Positions 34,000 through 45,409 of a stretch of DNA of 64,000 nucleotides are shown here, in pieces. Position 1 is the stretch's first letter, and the number at the start of each line of letters is the position of its first letter. A program made the translations under genes and the position numbers. The stretch is from NCBI GenBank assembly GCA_011799875.1, contig CM022303.1, forward strand, positions 297,612,362 to 297,676,361, written 5' to 3'. Below the pieces are notes generated by a model that did not search any database, was not told where the DNA came from, and worked only from the letters and a program-made list of their open reading frames with translations. The stretch is from Thinopyrum elongatum. Taxonomy: Eukaryota; Streptophyta; Magnoliopsida; Poales; Poaceae.

Positions 34000-36900
34000 T
34001 TACGGGTAGAACTTGTGAAGATGTTCGATATTCCAGGAGTTACTCACTGGAATGCCATCTTCGGTCTCCAGGCGGACAGCGCCGGGCCTGGTGACTCGTA
34101 CTACCCGATAAGGGCCTTCCCACTTTGGCATCAACTTGTTTGAATTCTTGGCGGACTGAATCCGTCGAAGAACAAGGTCGCCTTCCTCAAGGCTTCGGGC
34201 ATGAACTTTGCAGCTATGGCAGCGGCACAAAGCTTGCTGGTAGCGTGCAGCTCGCACAACAGCCTGAAGACGATTCTCCTCAAGGAGCACAGCGTCATCT
34301 TGCCGCAGTTGCTCTTGCTCAAGCTCATCATAAGCGAGCACTCGAGGTGATCTGTATATGAGTTCCGTGGGGAGAACTGCTTCCACTCCGTAGACCAGAG
34401 CGAAGGGTGTTTGGCCGGTGGCTCGATTTGGTGTCGTTCTGATTCACCAAAGAACTGCCAGCAACTCATCAATCCAGCGTCTTCCGCACTTTCTCAGCCT
34501 GTCAAAAGTTCTGGTCCTGAGACCGCGCAGCACTTCAGCATTAGCCCTCTCCGCTTGGCCGTTGCTTCTCGGGTGAGCAACAGAGGCAAAACAAATTTTG
34601 CCGCCAAGGTCTTGGACATACTGCATGAAGGTGCGACTTGTGAATTGCGTGCCATTGTCGGTGATGATCCTGTTGGGCACACCGAAACGGCAAACTATCC
34701 CTTTAAAGAACTTGACGGCTGATTGTGCTGTCACCTTCTTCACTGCTTCCACCTCCGGCCACTTTGTGAACTTGTTGATCGCAACGTACAAGTACTCAAA
34801 GCCCCTCGTAGCATGGGGGAAGGGGCCCAGTATGTCGAGCCCCCAGACCGAAAATGGCCAGGAGAGAGGGATCGTCTGAAGAGCTTGAGCTGGCTGATGT
34901 GATTTCTTCGAATGAAACTGGCACACTTCACAATTGGTTACTAGCGCAGTTGCATCCTGGAGAGCGGTGGGCCAAAAGAAACCTTGCCGGAATGCTTTCC
35001 CGACAAGTGCTCTTGATCCTATGTGAGAGCCACATATGCCTCCATGTATCTCTGCCAACAGCTCTAGTCCATCCTCCTGAGGAATACACTTCAATTTCAC
35101 ACCGTTTGGTCTGTTTCTGTACAGGACGTCATTGACGAACTTGTACATAACAGACCGACGGGCTACTTTTTCCGCCTCTTCCTCTTCCTCAGGGAGTTCT
35201 CCTGTCTGAAGGAAATGGACAATGTGTTGTGCCCATGCTGGAGCCTGGGGCTCGACAGCTAGGACTAAAGGCATCTCTTCCGCCAGGGGAACATTTGTCT
35301 CGACAGCGAAAGCGTGAGGTTCCGCCGGAGCCTGTCGTTCCCCGGCAGGCTTGTCGCTGATCCCGGCAAGTTCCTTGCCGGCAGCTCCAGGGAGCTCTGC
35401 CGGAAAGTACTGTCCAGAATTCAACTTTCTTCTCTTTTCTCGCCGCATTGATGGCACCACAGATGGTTGAGTCAAATGGAGCACAAAAGTTCCTGGTTCC
35501 ACAGGCAACTTGAGGGCAGTGCGCTTTGACAGGTCGTCAGCAATACTGTTTTCGGCACAAGGAATGTGCTTCATTTGCAGACCGTCAAAGCGCTCTTCCA
35601 TTTTTCTCACTTCATCGACATAAGCTTGCATCAATGGACTCTGGTAATTCTTGTTAACTTGCCTGACAACAAGCTGCGAATCGCCTCTGATGACGAGCTT
35701 CTTGATACCAAGGTCTGCCGCGATCCTGAGACCGGCAAGCAGGCCCTCGTACTCCATAGTGTTGTTTGTCGAACTCTCCCGGGGAAAATGCATCTAGATT
35801 ACATACTTGAGGTGCTCTCCGGTGGGTGCGACAAGCAGCACGCCAGCACCGACGCCTTGCAGCGAAAAAGCCCCGTCAAAGTACATAACCCATTCCTGAT
35901 CAATTTCCTTGCCGGGGAGAGTCATTTCTCGAACCTCTTCATCTGGTGTTGGGGTCCATTCCGCAATGAACTCTGCCAAGGCCCTGCTTTGAATTGTCGA
36001 AGTGCTTTCAAACTTGATACCAAAGCTCGACAACTCCAACTCCCACTCCACAATCCTGTCGGTTGCTTCTGGATTTCGCAAAACCCGTTGCAACGGAAAG
36101 CGAGTGACGACGGTGATTTCATGTGCTTGAAAATAATGGCGCAGCTTCCTCGAGGCCATAAGGAGGCCGAAGAGCAGCTTCTGCATGCCAGAATATCTTG
36201 ACATAGCTCCTTGCAAAAGAGAGCTAACAAAATAAACTGGGCGCTGCACCACTCTTTTCTTTTGCACTGGTTCTTCTGACTGCGCAGATCCTGTCTTGCC
36301 GGGATCAACCCTTGCCGAGGAAGATCCTGCCGCATCGCTTGGCGGTCCTGCCGCTGGTGTTGCCTCCTCATCAGCTTCTCTCTGCGCCACTAACGCATTA
36401 CTAACCAATTGATTTATCGCTGCCAGATACAGCAGCAACGACTCTTGTGGTTTAGGCGCGACTAGTGTCGGCGGAGAAGAAAGGTATTTCTTCAAATCTT
36501 GCAGCGCAGCCTCCGCTTTTGGGGTCCATTTCATTGGACCTGCCTTCTTCAATATTTTGAAAAAGGGTAGGGCGCGCTCAGCAGATTTGGAAATAAACCT
36601 GCTTAGGGCAGCAACACAGCCGGCAAGACGACGTACATCTTTGACGCGTCTTGGCGCTTCAATCTGCTTAATAGCTTTGATCTTGTTGGGGTTCGCTTCG
36701 ATCCCTCATTGAGATACAAAGAATCCGAGAAGCTTGCCAGAAGGAACACCAAACACGCACTTCTTAGGATTGAGCTTTAAGTTGATCTTGCACATATTTG
36801 CAAATGTTTCTTCTAGATCCTGTATGAGCGTCGCCTTGTCCTTGGTTTTGACCACTATATCATCCATGTATGCCTCCATATTTCTATGGAGCTAAGGCTC

Positions 36901-39900
36901 AAAACCAATTTGGACCGCTCTCGCAAATGTAGAACCAGCACTTTTCAACCCGAAAGGAATTCATATAAAACAATATGTACCACATGGGGTGATAAATGCG
37001 GTCTTTTCTTCATCTTCTTTTGCCATGAATATCTGACGATAACCTGAGTAGGCATCAAGGAACGACAGTAGATCACAACCAGCAGTGGAGTCCACAATCT
37101 GGTCGATGCGCGACAAGGGGAAAGGATCTTTTGGACAGGCTTTATTGATATCTGTATAATCAATACACAGCCTCCATTTCCCATTCGCCTTGCGCACTAC
37201 AACCGGATTGGCCAACCAGGTTGGGTGAAGCACTCCTCTGACCAATCCTGCCGCTTCCAGCTTCCTGATTTCTTTGGCAATGAATTCTTGCCGCTCCAAG
37301 GCTTGCTTCCTGACCCTTTGCTTGACGGGCCGCGCGTGAGGACAGACAGCAAGATGGTGCTCAATTACCTCCCTGGGAACACCGGGGATGTCAGACGGTT
37401 GCCATGCAAACACGTCGGCATTCGCCCGCAGGAAGGCAATGAGCGCGCTTTCCTATTTGTCATCTAGGGTGGAACTTATGGTGAAAGTCCCTCCCGTTCC
37501 GTCCTCTCTGACGGGCACCTTCTTGGTCTTTGGTGGAGCAGCCTTGGATTTCTTGTTCTTGCCGGTGGAACTCTCTAGTGCGTCCTCAACGGAAGCACAG
37601 CACTCCGAGGAGGTGCGCTTGCCGGAGTTCGCGCCAAGATTCTTGCCGGTCTTCTTCTTCCCCCCGGGAGTTCCAGCGGCAGGAGCAGATGCCTTGACGG
37701 CAGGTGCTGCAACTGCTTCCCGGTAGAGTTGGTCAGCACAGATGAGTGCATCCTTTTTGTCGGAGTGGATAGTGATGACACTCAACGGCCCGGGCATCTT
37801 TAACAGATTATAGGCGTAGTGTGATGCCGCCATAAACTTAGCCAGCGCGGGGCGGCCAAGGATCCCATTGTATGACATAGGAATCTTGGCGACATTAAAC
37901 ACCACCTTCTCTGTCCTGTAGTTGAGCTCGCTACCAAATGTCACCTTGCCTTTTGGCTGGGTCCTTCCTGGATTGACCCCTTGAAACATGCCCGTTTCCT
38001 CGAGATCTTCATCAGGGATTTGGAGCCTCTTGAGCACGTCCGGCGAGATTAGGTTCAGTCCGGACCCACCGTCAACTAGCATTTTCGTCACCTTGAGGTT
38101 GCGGATTGTCGGTGAGACCAACAATGGCAAGCACCCGACCGTGGTTGTACGATCAGGGTGATCCTCGGCGTCGAAAATGTTAGGCGTGTTGGACCACTTC
38201 AGGGGCTTACGTGCATCGAACGATGGCTTCGTTGCATTAACTTCTCGCACCCACTGTTTAAGTCAACGGTGGGAAGAATGCAACGAGGCACCTCCGTCGA
38301 CACACATGGCCTCTGTAGCTTTCTGAAATTCTTGCTCACTGGACTCATCATCTTCTCCATCATCATCATCACCCTCTTCTTTGTCACGGCCTCGAGCGGG
38401 CCTCTTCCTTTGTTGCTTGGCCTTGCCACGGCGACCCCCTCGGCCACCGTGCTTCTTGCCGGACCCTTCAGCACCATCTTGGGCCTTCTCCTTGTCTCGC
38501 CTTTCATACTCAGCTCTCTGCTTCTCGACAAGCTGCTCAACTTGCCGGCAGTTTTGGAGATCGTGGCCCTTGGTGCGATGGATCTTGCAATACTGCTTGC
38601 CGGAGCTTTCCGACTTGTCGGCAGCCGCCAAGGCCTGGCAAAAGGCGCACCCGGCAACTTCCTTGTCGGGGTTGTCAACCTTGGCCTTATTGGCGGTGCC
38701 GGGGTTGCCAGATTCCTCGACAGCAAGCACGGCCTTGCCTCTGCGCTTCTTGTTCCGCCGCCGGCCTTTCCTTGGCGGGGTTGCAGCGTCTTCATCTTCT
38801 GATTCGCCCCCTGCGCCAACAACCTCACCAGGGAGTTTCCTCCCTTCTTCAGCTCGAGCGCACTTGTGTGCCAAAGCGTAAAGCTCGGCAATACTCCTGA
38901 CTTTGTTCATCGGCAGCTCCTCACGCATTTTGCGGTTACGCACGTTCTGATGAAACGCGCTAACGACAGCGGCAGGGTGAACGTCAGGAATATTGTACTG
39001 CACCTGGCTAAATCTCTGGATAAACTTGCGCAGGGATTCGCCCTCCTTCTGAGGGATGATATGCAAATCACTCTCTTGGCCAGGAGCTTGGTGGCCTCCA
39101 ACAAAGGCGCCAACAAACTGATGGCACAGATCTGACCAAGAATAAATAGAATTCTCTGGCAGATGCATCAACCACGACCTGACGTTGGGTTTGAGCACCA
39201 ACAGGAAGTAGTTGGCAAGTATCTTGTCATCTCGGCCCCCGGCAGCCTGCACCGCAATGGTGTAGATGCTCAAGAACTCCGAGGGGTGAGTCTTGCCGTC
39301 ATATTTCTCCGGGACCTCTGGCTTGAAGGTTCTGGAATTGGGCCACTGGACTTGCCGCAGCTCACGGGTAAACGCTGGAGTACCTACCTCGTAAGGCAAG
39401 TCGCCTGCGTCCCCTGGCACAGGCTCGTCGACAGTGGGCCCCGTGCACTTATCAGATTGATAGCGTGCTTCCCGTCGTCGCTCGATGGTAGTTTGAGCGT
39501 CCTCTTTGCTTTGTTCCTGGAGAACTAGACGCTGGTCGCGGCGCATCCGTGGATCGGACGACACCGTGGAATCATCGTCACGGCCATCAGTCCGCAGGGT
39601 TGTCGACCGCCGTTGGTGTCGTGGAGGGGAGTGCACCGTGGTTGCACCACCTCCGGTTTTCTCCACATCGGCTCGCGCCGGATCGATGGACCGCCGCTGC
39701 GAGGGCCCTGCCTCCGGTGGCCCATCTTTGTTGGCGAAGCCAATGAGGCTCTGGATAGTAGCTCGCCACTCCTCCTTCTTCTCCGAAGCAGGAGGGAAAT
39801 CGAGGAGCAGCTGCGCACGTGCCAAAGCTTCCGCTGGTGTAGGCGGCGGTGACAGGTGCGAGGTAAGTGAGGTGCTCTGACTCCTAACAATGTTAGAACG

Positions 39901-40341
39901 AGCACCGTCACGATCACGCGACCATGCGCCACTTCCGCCGGCAGTTTGGCATGCATGCTGGGCCTACGCACCTTGGGATCGATGCGTAGAAGTCTTTTCA
40001 TGGGGACGCCCTGAAACACCAGCGCCATGGCGCTGCTCATCGCACACGACCTGGGAAGGCCGTGACGCTTGCGCCGGCGCGGGAGCCCTGGAAGGCGTCC
40101 GCCGATCTCTGGAGTTCGTTGCGCCGCCCGTAGGCAACACAGCTCCATCTCTGGATCCAGCGGTGTGTGGATTGCCGCTGCTGCTGCGAACGACGCCGCT
40201 CGCCTGGCTTGGATCACCGGAACGTCGTGGAGGCTCTAAACCTCTTCCTTCTGCATCCGCGCCATCACCCGTACGCGAGGGCATAGGCAAAACGGATGTG
40301 GATGGTTGTGCCGTGGCGGCACTCTTCTTCTTGGGTGGCAT
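34000..40341 (-). pseudogene. gag-pol: G Tat-type gypsy gag-pol polyprotein, eight internal stops
   Basis: One frame, 2113 codons, from ATG at 40341 (MPPKKKSAATAQPSTS) to TAA at 34000-34002. In-frame stops lie at 39964, 38263, 37453, 36961, 36892, 36706, 35794 and 34444 (low coordinates). In order: gag with KPEVPEKYDGKTHPSEFLSI; knuckle CKIHRTKGHDLQNC near 38545-38600; protease TKMLVDGGSGLNLISPDV near 38058; reverse transcriptase with RLCIDYTDINKACPKDPFPL and YMDD near 36865; RNase H beginning EWVMYFDGAF and continuing across the 35794 stop; integrase with CEVCQFH, ITDNGTQF and HPRSNGQAERAN; and a C-terminal tail ending IEHLHKFYP. A single gag-pol frame without a stop between the parts fits the Tat lineage. 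Most stops are explained by CAG or CGA with C changed to T. No frameshift was needed, so the polyprotein is otherwise complete. Confidence 0.93.
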
Positions 40342-40396
40342 GATGATGAAGAAACTAAGGTGCTGATCACTGGATCAGATTCGCACGACCTCGATC

Positions 40397-40415
40397 CCCC
40401 TACCTGGCGCGCCAA
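40397..40415 (-). promoter_or_regulatory. G primer-binding site
   Basis: The reverse strand reads TTTGGCGCGCCAGGTAGGG three bases inside the 5' LTR (which ends GCCGACA at 40419). This wording is usual for Tat-type plant gypsy elements; I do not assign the tRNA. Confidence 0.7.
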
Positions 40416-40418
40416 AGA

Positions 40419-41237
40419 TGTCGGCGTACGACACCTATGGGATCCTAAAGGACCCCTTTATGGTTCGGCAGGGAGAGAGATATGCACAAAGAGCAGAACC
40501 AATGATCGACGCGGGGAATTTTACCCAGGTTCGGGCCACTGATCAGCGTAAAACCCTACTCCTGCCTTGTTTTATTATGAGTGTTCTTGAGCCCAGACTA
40601 CAGGAGCGCTTGCAATGAACAGTATGTTCAAAGAGCAGCTACGCATGCAGAATGGGCCAGAAGATCCTCCTCCCCTGTAGCAGTTGCCTTGGGCCTCCTT
40701 TTATACGCTCAAAGGGGTCACCACAGTGGCAAAATGTACATACATTGAGGTGTAAAGTAGCTACAGGGTCATCATACCTAACCACTGACGGATTAGGACG
40801 AATGCATTTAATGCACCGTGAGGTGTCCGTTTAGGTGTCCTCACTTTCTTGGGGATGGAAAAAGGGGCCATCCCATCAGCACTGCTTAAGCTCTCCTCCA
40901 TTGGCGTGTCGCCACGGATCCAGAGAAGGACCCAGAGTGTCAGGCTCGCTGCTATGCCGAAGCGGTGGCACAGTGGCAGAATCTTGCCGGGCGCCGAATC
41001 TTGCCGGGCGCGAAATCTTGCCGGGCTTTGCAGGCCACCCCGGCAAGATCTTGCCGGGGAGGCTGGCTTTCGGTCCTCAGCTCTTATCTATTGATCCTCA
41101 GATCTTTGACTTGGGTGTTTCTTTGACAACTTGAATTAACCTCCAACTGTTCCCCGACAAGCCTGGCCGTGAGTATGGCTACAACTGCCCGTGCACAAGT
41201 ACGGGGTACTAATGGCCCAATACTTAGTACACTGACA
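40419..41237 (-). repeat. G 5' LTR
   Basis: 819 bases; on the plus strand it begins TGTCGGCGTACG and ends CACTGACA, followed by CTAAC (41238-41242), the right target duplication. Confidence 0.88.
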
Positions 41238-42828
41238 CTAACTAATTAACACGGGCCCACTGGTCAGTGACTAATTAGTCATTTAATTAACTAATTAACA
41301 TATTTGATTTATTTTAAAAATGCTTAAAGGGGTGGGGCCCGTATGTCATTGACTGGGGCCTGCCCAGTCAGCACAGTTGACTTGGTCAACATGTCAACAG
41401 GGGGCCCCGGGCCCATCAGTCAGTGACACAAGGGCGGGTCCCATCGGGGCCAGGTCAGCGCCGGCCGCCGGAGCTCTCCGGCGAGGTGAAATGCGGCGGC
41501 GAGTGCGGGAGGGGCTCGGGTTTCGTCGTCTGGCGACCAAATCGACGGCGGTTGGTCGCGTTCGAATGGGAACAATGCTCTGTGTCGATCTGTGGCTCTA
41601 GCTCGGGCTAAAATGAACGGAGCTGAGCGCTAGGTCGTCGCCGGCGGATGCCGGAATCGGGCGTTGGTGGCTATGGCGATGTGAGGCGCGGCAAACGATG
41701 CGGAGAGCGCCGTTGGGCTCCTACGAGCTCAGTCGCGAGCTCAAGCTATGGTGGCCACGGCGGCGAGCTCATCTACGACGACGAGTTCGGGCACCTTGGG
41801 TACGACCACTACGACGATGGAAAACGCGCGGAGAAGAGAGGGGAAAGACGGAGACTGCTCACCGGGAGCCGTAGGGCGGTGGCAGTGTGCTCGGGGAGGG
41901 CTTGCCGGAGCGAATCGACGGCAGCGATCCCGGCGGCCGTAGGGGAAGGAGAAGGTCGAGGACGGTGATGCAGGGGCTCCCGACTTCGGTTGAACGGTGG
42001 AGGGGAAGGAGGCAACGTCGAGGAAGCCGATGGACAGGTCGGAGCGGCGGGGAGGCACGGTGGCCGCGAGCTTTACGGCAGCACGACCATGGCGCCGCTC
42101 GGGTGAGTTGGGAGAGAGTGAGGGAGAAAGCGGAGAGGTGCTAGGGTTCGTCTGCGGGGTCGAGGGAGGCTCCTAGTAGGCGTCCGCGGCGGCAGCAGCG
42201 TGCTTTGTCGAGCAGAGGCGAGGGGGGGCCGGGGCGTGGCGTGCGGGCGCGGCGACAGCGGATCGGCGATGAACAGAGGAGGAAGGAGGGGACAGGCGCG
42301 GGCTGGGCTGCACTGTGGCCACTTAGGCCCAGGCGCGTTGGCCTTTTTCTTTTTCTATTTTCTTTTCTGCTTTCTGTTTTTGTTTTCTGTTTTATCTTTT
42401 GTTTATATTGCAAATGGCTTTTGTAAAATATGTGACTTTTCCAAATATTAACAGTGCAAAATTAGTCACTGCTAGAAAATGGTTTGATGTCCATATCTTT
42501 TTATTTGGATTTTATTTAATTGAAAAAGGATTAGATAGTGCTGTTTTGCTGCTGTTACTTGTTGTTTGAGTTACTAAATTAATCTATTAAATGTTGGTTA
42601 CAATTTTAGCATTGTCTCTGGAATATTTGTTATTTAATGAACATTTTAGATTCTGATTTGAACAACTTTTATTTTCCACTTTGAATTTAATTGAAGTTTG
42701 AATTTCCAATTGAATTTGAATATTGCTAAAATGAGATATGTTACTCATGATGATTAAGCACTGTTGATCATGATGACATGGCATTATCAACAGGGGGATT
42801 ACTGTGGCTAACCACTGGGGGTGTTACA
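41238..42828 (-). repeat. L 3' LTR, proximal part
   Basis: It aligns with 47955-49556 and ends GTGTTACA at 42828. The GC-rich stretch 41440-42330 gives long frames on both strands, but the same frames in the 5' LTR are not conserved as protein, so I treat it as non-coding LTR. Confidence 0.88.
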
Positions 42829-42840
42829 AATCTCCTCCAC
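42829..42840 (-). promoter_or_regulatory. L polypurine tract
   Basis: The reverse strand reads GTGGAGGAGATT directly before the LTR start TGTAACACC. Confidence 0.75.
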
Positions 42841-43170
42841 TAACAAGAATTCTCGTCCCGAGAATTAAGAGGAAGACCGAAAGAAAGCAGGGTATTCTCG
42901 GAAGTTCTTCCGAAGAAACGTCTGGAAAATCTCGGATGACTGGAATGTCTTCGATCCCCTCCAGCGGAGAAGCGTTCAACGCATTCATGGTGTATATTTT
43001 AGCCTCAGCATTTTCAGTTGTCTGGCCACGGTAATTCACTAGCCCACCTGACTAACGGAGTATGCATTTCCTCATAATGAAGGTCATGCATGAATGCATA
43101 TTTTCATAGATGAATGACTGTGATGCTGCTGAATTAAACAAAACAGAAGCAGGTACTGAGTTAACGAGAT
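42841..43170 (-). pseudogene. L protease and reverse-transcriptase N-terminus remnant
   Basis: In the frame next to the gag end the reverse strand reads NSVPASVLFNSAASQSFI, the usual chromovirus protease start with DSGA changed to NSAA. After a stop (at about 43056) follows NALNASPLEGIEDIPVIRDF and PDVSSEELPRIP, the conserved lead-in to reverse transcriptase. The frame then ends in the polypurine tract. Thus pol was removed by an internal deletion of probably 3 kb or more between EELPRIP and the 3' LTR. A one-base deletion near 43165 separates it from gag. Confidence 0.75.
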
Positions 43171-43995
43171 AGTACCCATCACAGTGGCATATTGATCCTG
43201 AGCTTGTTCAATACCAATGTTGTAAGCGTGTCCACGACCAAATGTTTTTTGCTTCTGTGTTGAGCCCGAAGATGAGCCAACATCACGATAGCGCTTCTGT
43301 GACTCCTTATGCTTCATTTGAGCAGTCTCAAGCAGAATAGCCTTGTTCACAAGAGTAGTAAAGTCAGTGAAATCTTGAGCAGCGAGTGCAAGCTCGATGT
43401 CTGTGTGGAGTCCATTACGGAACTTCTCTTGTCTACGGGCATCCGTGGCGATGTCTTCTTTAGCATAGCAGAACAGGTCAAGGAATTCCCGCTGATAAGC
43501 TTCGACAGTCTTATTGCCCTGAGTGAGGTTGCGGAACTGGGTTTTCATCCGGTCCATGATTCCTTGAGGAATATATCGGGCACGGAAAGCAGCCTGGAAC
43601 TCAGGCCAAGTAACGGTTGTTCCAGCAGGTAGTGTACGTTTGTGGGTGTCCCACCATTGAGCAGCGGGACCCTTTAGGAAAAAGGAAGTGAAGGCGACAA
43701 AGTTGGCAGAGGAGAGATTTGCAGACTCCATCTCGTGAGTGATATCGCGAATCCAGTCATCAGCATCCAGTGGCTTCTCAGAGTTGCGGAACTGAGTGGG
43801 GCTAAGATGCATAAATTCTGGCAGAGTTATTGAAGGAGGGTTCTGGTTCTGGTTGTTCAGATGAGGGAACTGAGTCATAATCCCAGTCATGAACTGGCGG
43901 TTGAGCTCGAATTGTTGCATCATAGCTGCCATATAATCTGGCGGTGGTGGGCGTTCAGGGGCACGACCACGACCACGACCACCTGGTCTAACCAT
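43084..43995 (-). CDS. gag: L gag protein, C-terminally altered
   Basis: The frame starts best at ATG 43995 (MVRPGGRGRGRAPERPPPPD); the upstream ATG at 44010 is also possible. It has a typical plant retrotransposon gag core: DDWIRDITHEMESANLSSAN, FFLKGPAAQWW, FQAAFRARYIPQG and QYEREFLDL-like AYQREFLDLFCYAKE. No CCHC knuckle is present: the frame passes from GSTQKQKTFGRGHAYN directly to IGIEQAQDQYATV and then, after a one-base shift, to a nonsense tail ending at 43084. So the knuckle-containing segment between gag and protease is also missing. No internal stop interrupts the 270 codons of core, making it the best-preserved frame of L. It could act as a structural protein for particles, but without a knuckle RNA binding is doubtful. 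Confidence 0.8.
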   Translation of the reverse strand: MVRPGGRGRGRAPERPPPPDYMAAMMQQFELNRQFMTGIMTQFPHLNNQNQNPPSITLPEFMHLSPTQFRNSEKPLDADDWIRDITHEMESANLSSANFVAFTSFFLKGPAAQWWDTHKRTLPAGTTVTWPEFQAAFRARYIPQGIMDRMKTQFRNLTQGNKTVEAYQREFLDLFCYAKEDIATDARRQEKFRNGLHTDIELALAAQDFTDFTTLVNKAILLETAQMKHKESQKRYRDVGSSSGSTQKQKTFGRGHAYNIGIEQAQDQYATVMGTISLTQYLLLFCLIQQHHSHSSMKICIHA

Positions 43996-44244
43996 CCTGC
44001 TAAGTTTCAACAGGGGTTGTTCAGTAAAAGCAGTTGCGGGTGTTTAGCGACAAGCATGATGTAACATGACAATAATTAAGCAGTGTATTAGATACTTGAC
44101 AGTAGTCAATTAAGACATGCAGATCCATACACAGAGTCGGTTACATGCGAATAGCATAACGGCGCAAATTCAAAAGCTAGATATGGTAGGCGGCGTGCAG
44201 GCACACGGTAAGGAAGTACACCACGAGACATAGCCAAGGCTACA

Positions 44245-45015
44245 TCAATGTCGGGAAGATCCACTGAAATGGGGTAGCTGCACGTGCGGACGATGAATGT
44301 TCGTCGCGGAAGGATCCTGCGCCCCATGTGCACCCTGATGCAGAATCCGGTCTCGAGCTGAAAGAAGAGGTCCACGTATAGGTGTGTGACCTCCAACAGC
44401 AGCCCAATCAATACCAGCATACATCTGAGTCCTGCTCGGGTAAAGGATGTACTCTGGATGTATCCTTGCATGAATAGCTGGTAGCAACTGTGTCATAGCA
44501 TCGTAGAGGCGTGCTCGAGTGGCAACCAACTCGACGGCAAGAGCCCGAATAGTGCGATCCAGAGCCTGAGTGCACTAAATCAGAACATGCAGGTCGTATC
44601 GACGACGCTCGTATGGGGCACAGATAGCTGTGTAGTATCCAGTAGCATCTCCAGCAGGGGCATACAGAATGTATCGGAACTCAGAGGCATCCAGGCTATC
44701 GCCGAACTCTCCTCAGAGATGTGCGGCAGCAGAGTAGGCGGCATCATGTACTGCCATCTCAATCGTCACGCCGATATCGTGGAAAAGATGCAGCTCAGTG
44801 TCTGAGTCATCGCGCTAATCATAGATATGAACATCAGCATGGTACTGCTCCTGGTTGAACTCGCGATAATCCTCGTAGACCATGTACTCGGGGTACCAAC
44901 GGTAGCCCAGCCTGGTCAGGAGGGCGATCAGGACAGCTGGAAAACCAGGGGCACCACGAGCCCAAGTGCGAAGCACAAGCTACGTCGTAGGGCGTGGTGG
45001 AAACAAACGATCCAT
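44245..45015 (-). pseudogene. Extra frame upstream of gag in L, four stops
   Basis: One minus-strand frame runs from ATG at 45015 (MDRLFPPRPTT) to a stop at 44245 (257 codons) with stops at 44980, 44815, 44713 and 44575. Between them it reads RLGYRWYPEYMVYEDYREFN, FRYILYAPAGDATGYYTAI, ALDRTIRALAVELVATRARL and LPAIHARIHPEYILYPSRTQ, coherent protein-like sequence with tyrosine-rich segments and a helix. It lies in the leader between primer site and gag. I do not recognise a domain; I have a memory of similar hypothetical proteins in wheat repeats but cannot verify it. Three stops are TAG, one TGA, all compatible with C-to-T change. Confidence 0.6.
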
Positions 45016-45393
45016 CTGAAACAGAGGAAATTCAGGATTGTCAAATGACAATGAGAAGTATAATACAACTCAGAGAGAAAGGTTAAACAAAACAATGGAA
45101 AGGAAAATGATTATCAGACTAATCAGATCAATGGTAAGGAATTAAGCACACATGTCCAGCTCTCCGGGTAGATGAGATTTACGAGATCCTAAATGTCGGT
45201 GTTAGTAAAATTCATTTAACCCGAATAGAAGAGAGATCAGAGTCCCAGAGTATAGACGAGAAATAAAAGATACTAATACCACCCAATTGGCAACGTGGGC
45301 CCGTAAGCCACATAACCAAGTTATTTAAACAGTTTTTGAAGTCTAGACTCAACTTCGGCCAAGGAGTTGGAAAGGGGGTTTCTACAGGCAGTC

Positions 45394-45406
45394 GGCTCTG
45401 ATACCA
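45394..45406 (-). promoter_or_regulatory. L primer-binding site, initiator tRNA-Met type
   Basis: The reverse strand reads TGGTATCAGAGCC three bases after the LTR end GTGTCACA (45410). Confidence 0.9.
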
Positions 45407-45409
45407 ACT

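Larger units (their letters stand above)
16997..41237 (-). mobile_element. G: Tat-type gypsy element with antisense gene and an aberrant inverted left end, interrupted by C
   Basis: Gag-pol is on the minus strand (34000-40341) with the 5' LTR at 40419-41237 (TGTCGG...CTGACA) and the 3' LTR at 18468-19264. An antisense multi-exon gene lies between pol and the 3' LTR (19665-23643), as in Tat-lineage elements. The unit is flanked by CTAAC (16992-16996, 41238-41242; extendable to CTAACTA). On the left the element does not end with its LTR: beyond it lie 1471 bases (16997-18467) that are an inverted copy of 22663-24134. The LTRs differ at about 20 positions over some 600 bases plus one small indel, counted by eye. 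Copia element C is inserted at 24289. Confidence 0.88.

Noticed and set aside
35566..36201. 211-codon plus-strand frame
   Set aside because: Shadow of the RNase H region of G gag-pol.
41440..42330. GC-rich long frames on both strands (also 48130-49190)
   Set aside because: They lie in the GC-rich part of the L LTR, are open in many phases, and are broken differently in the two LTR copies.
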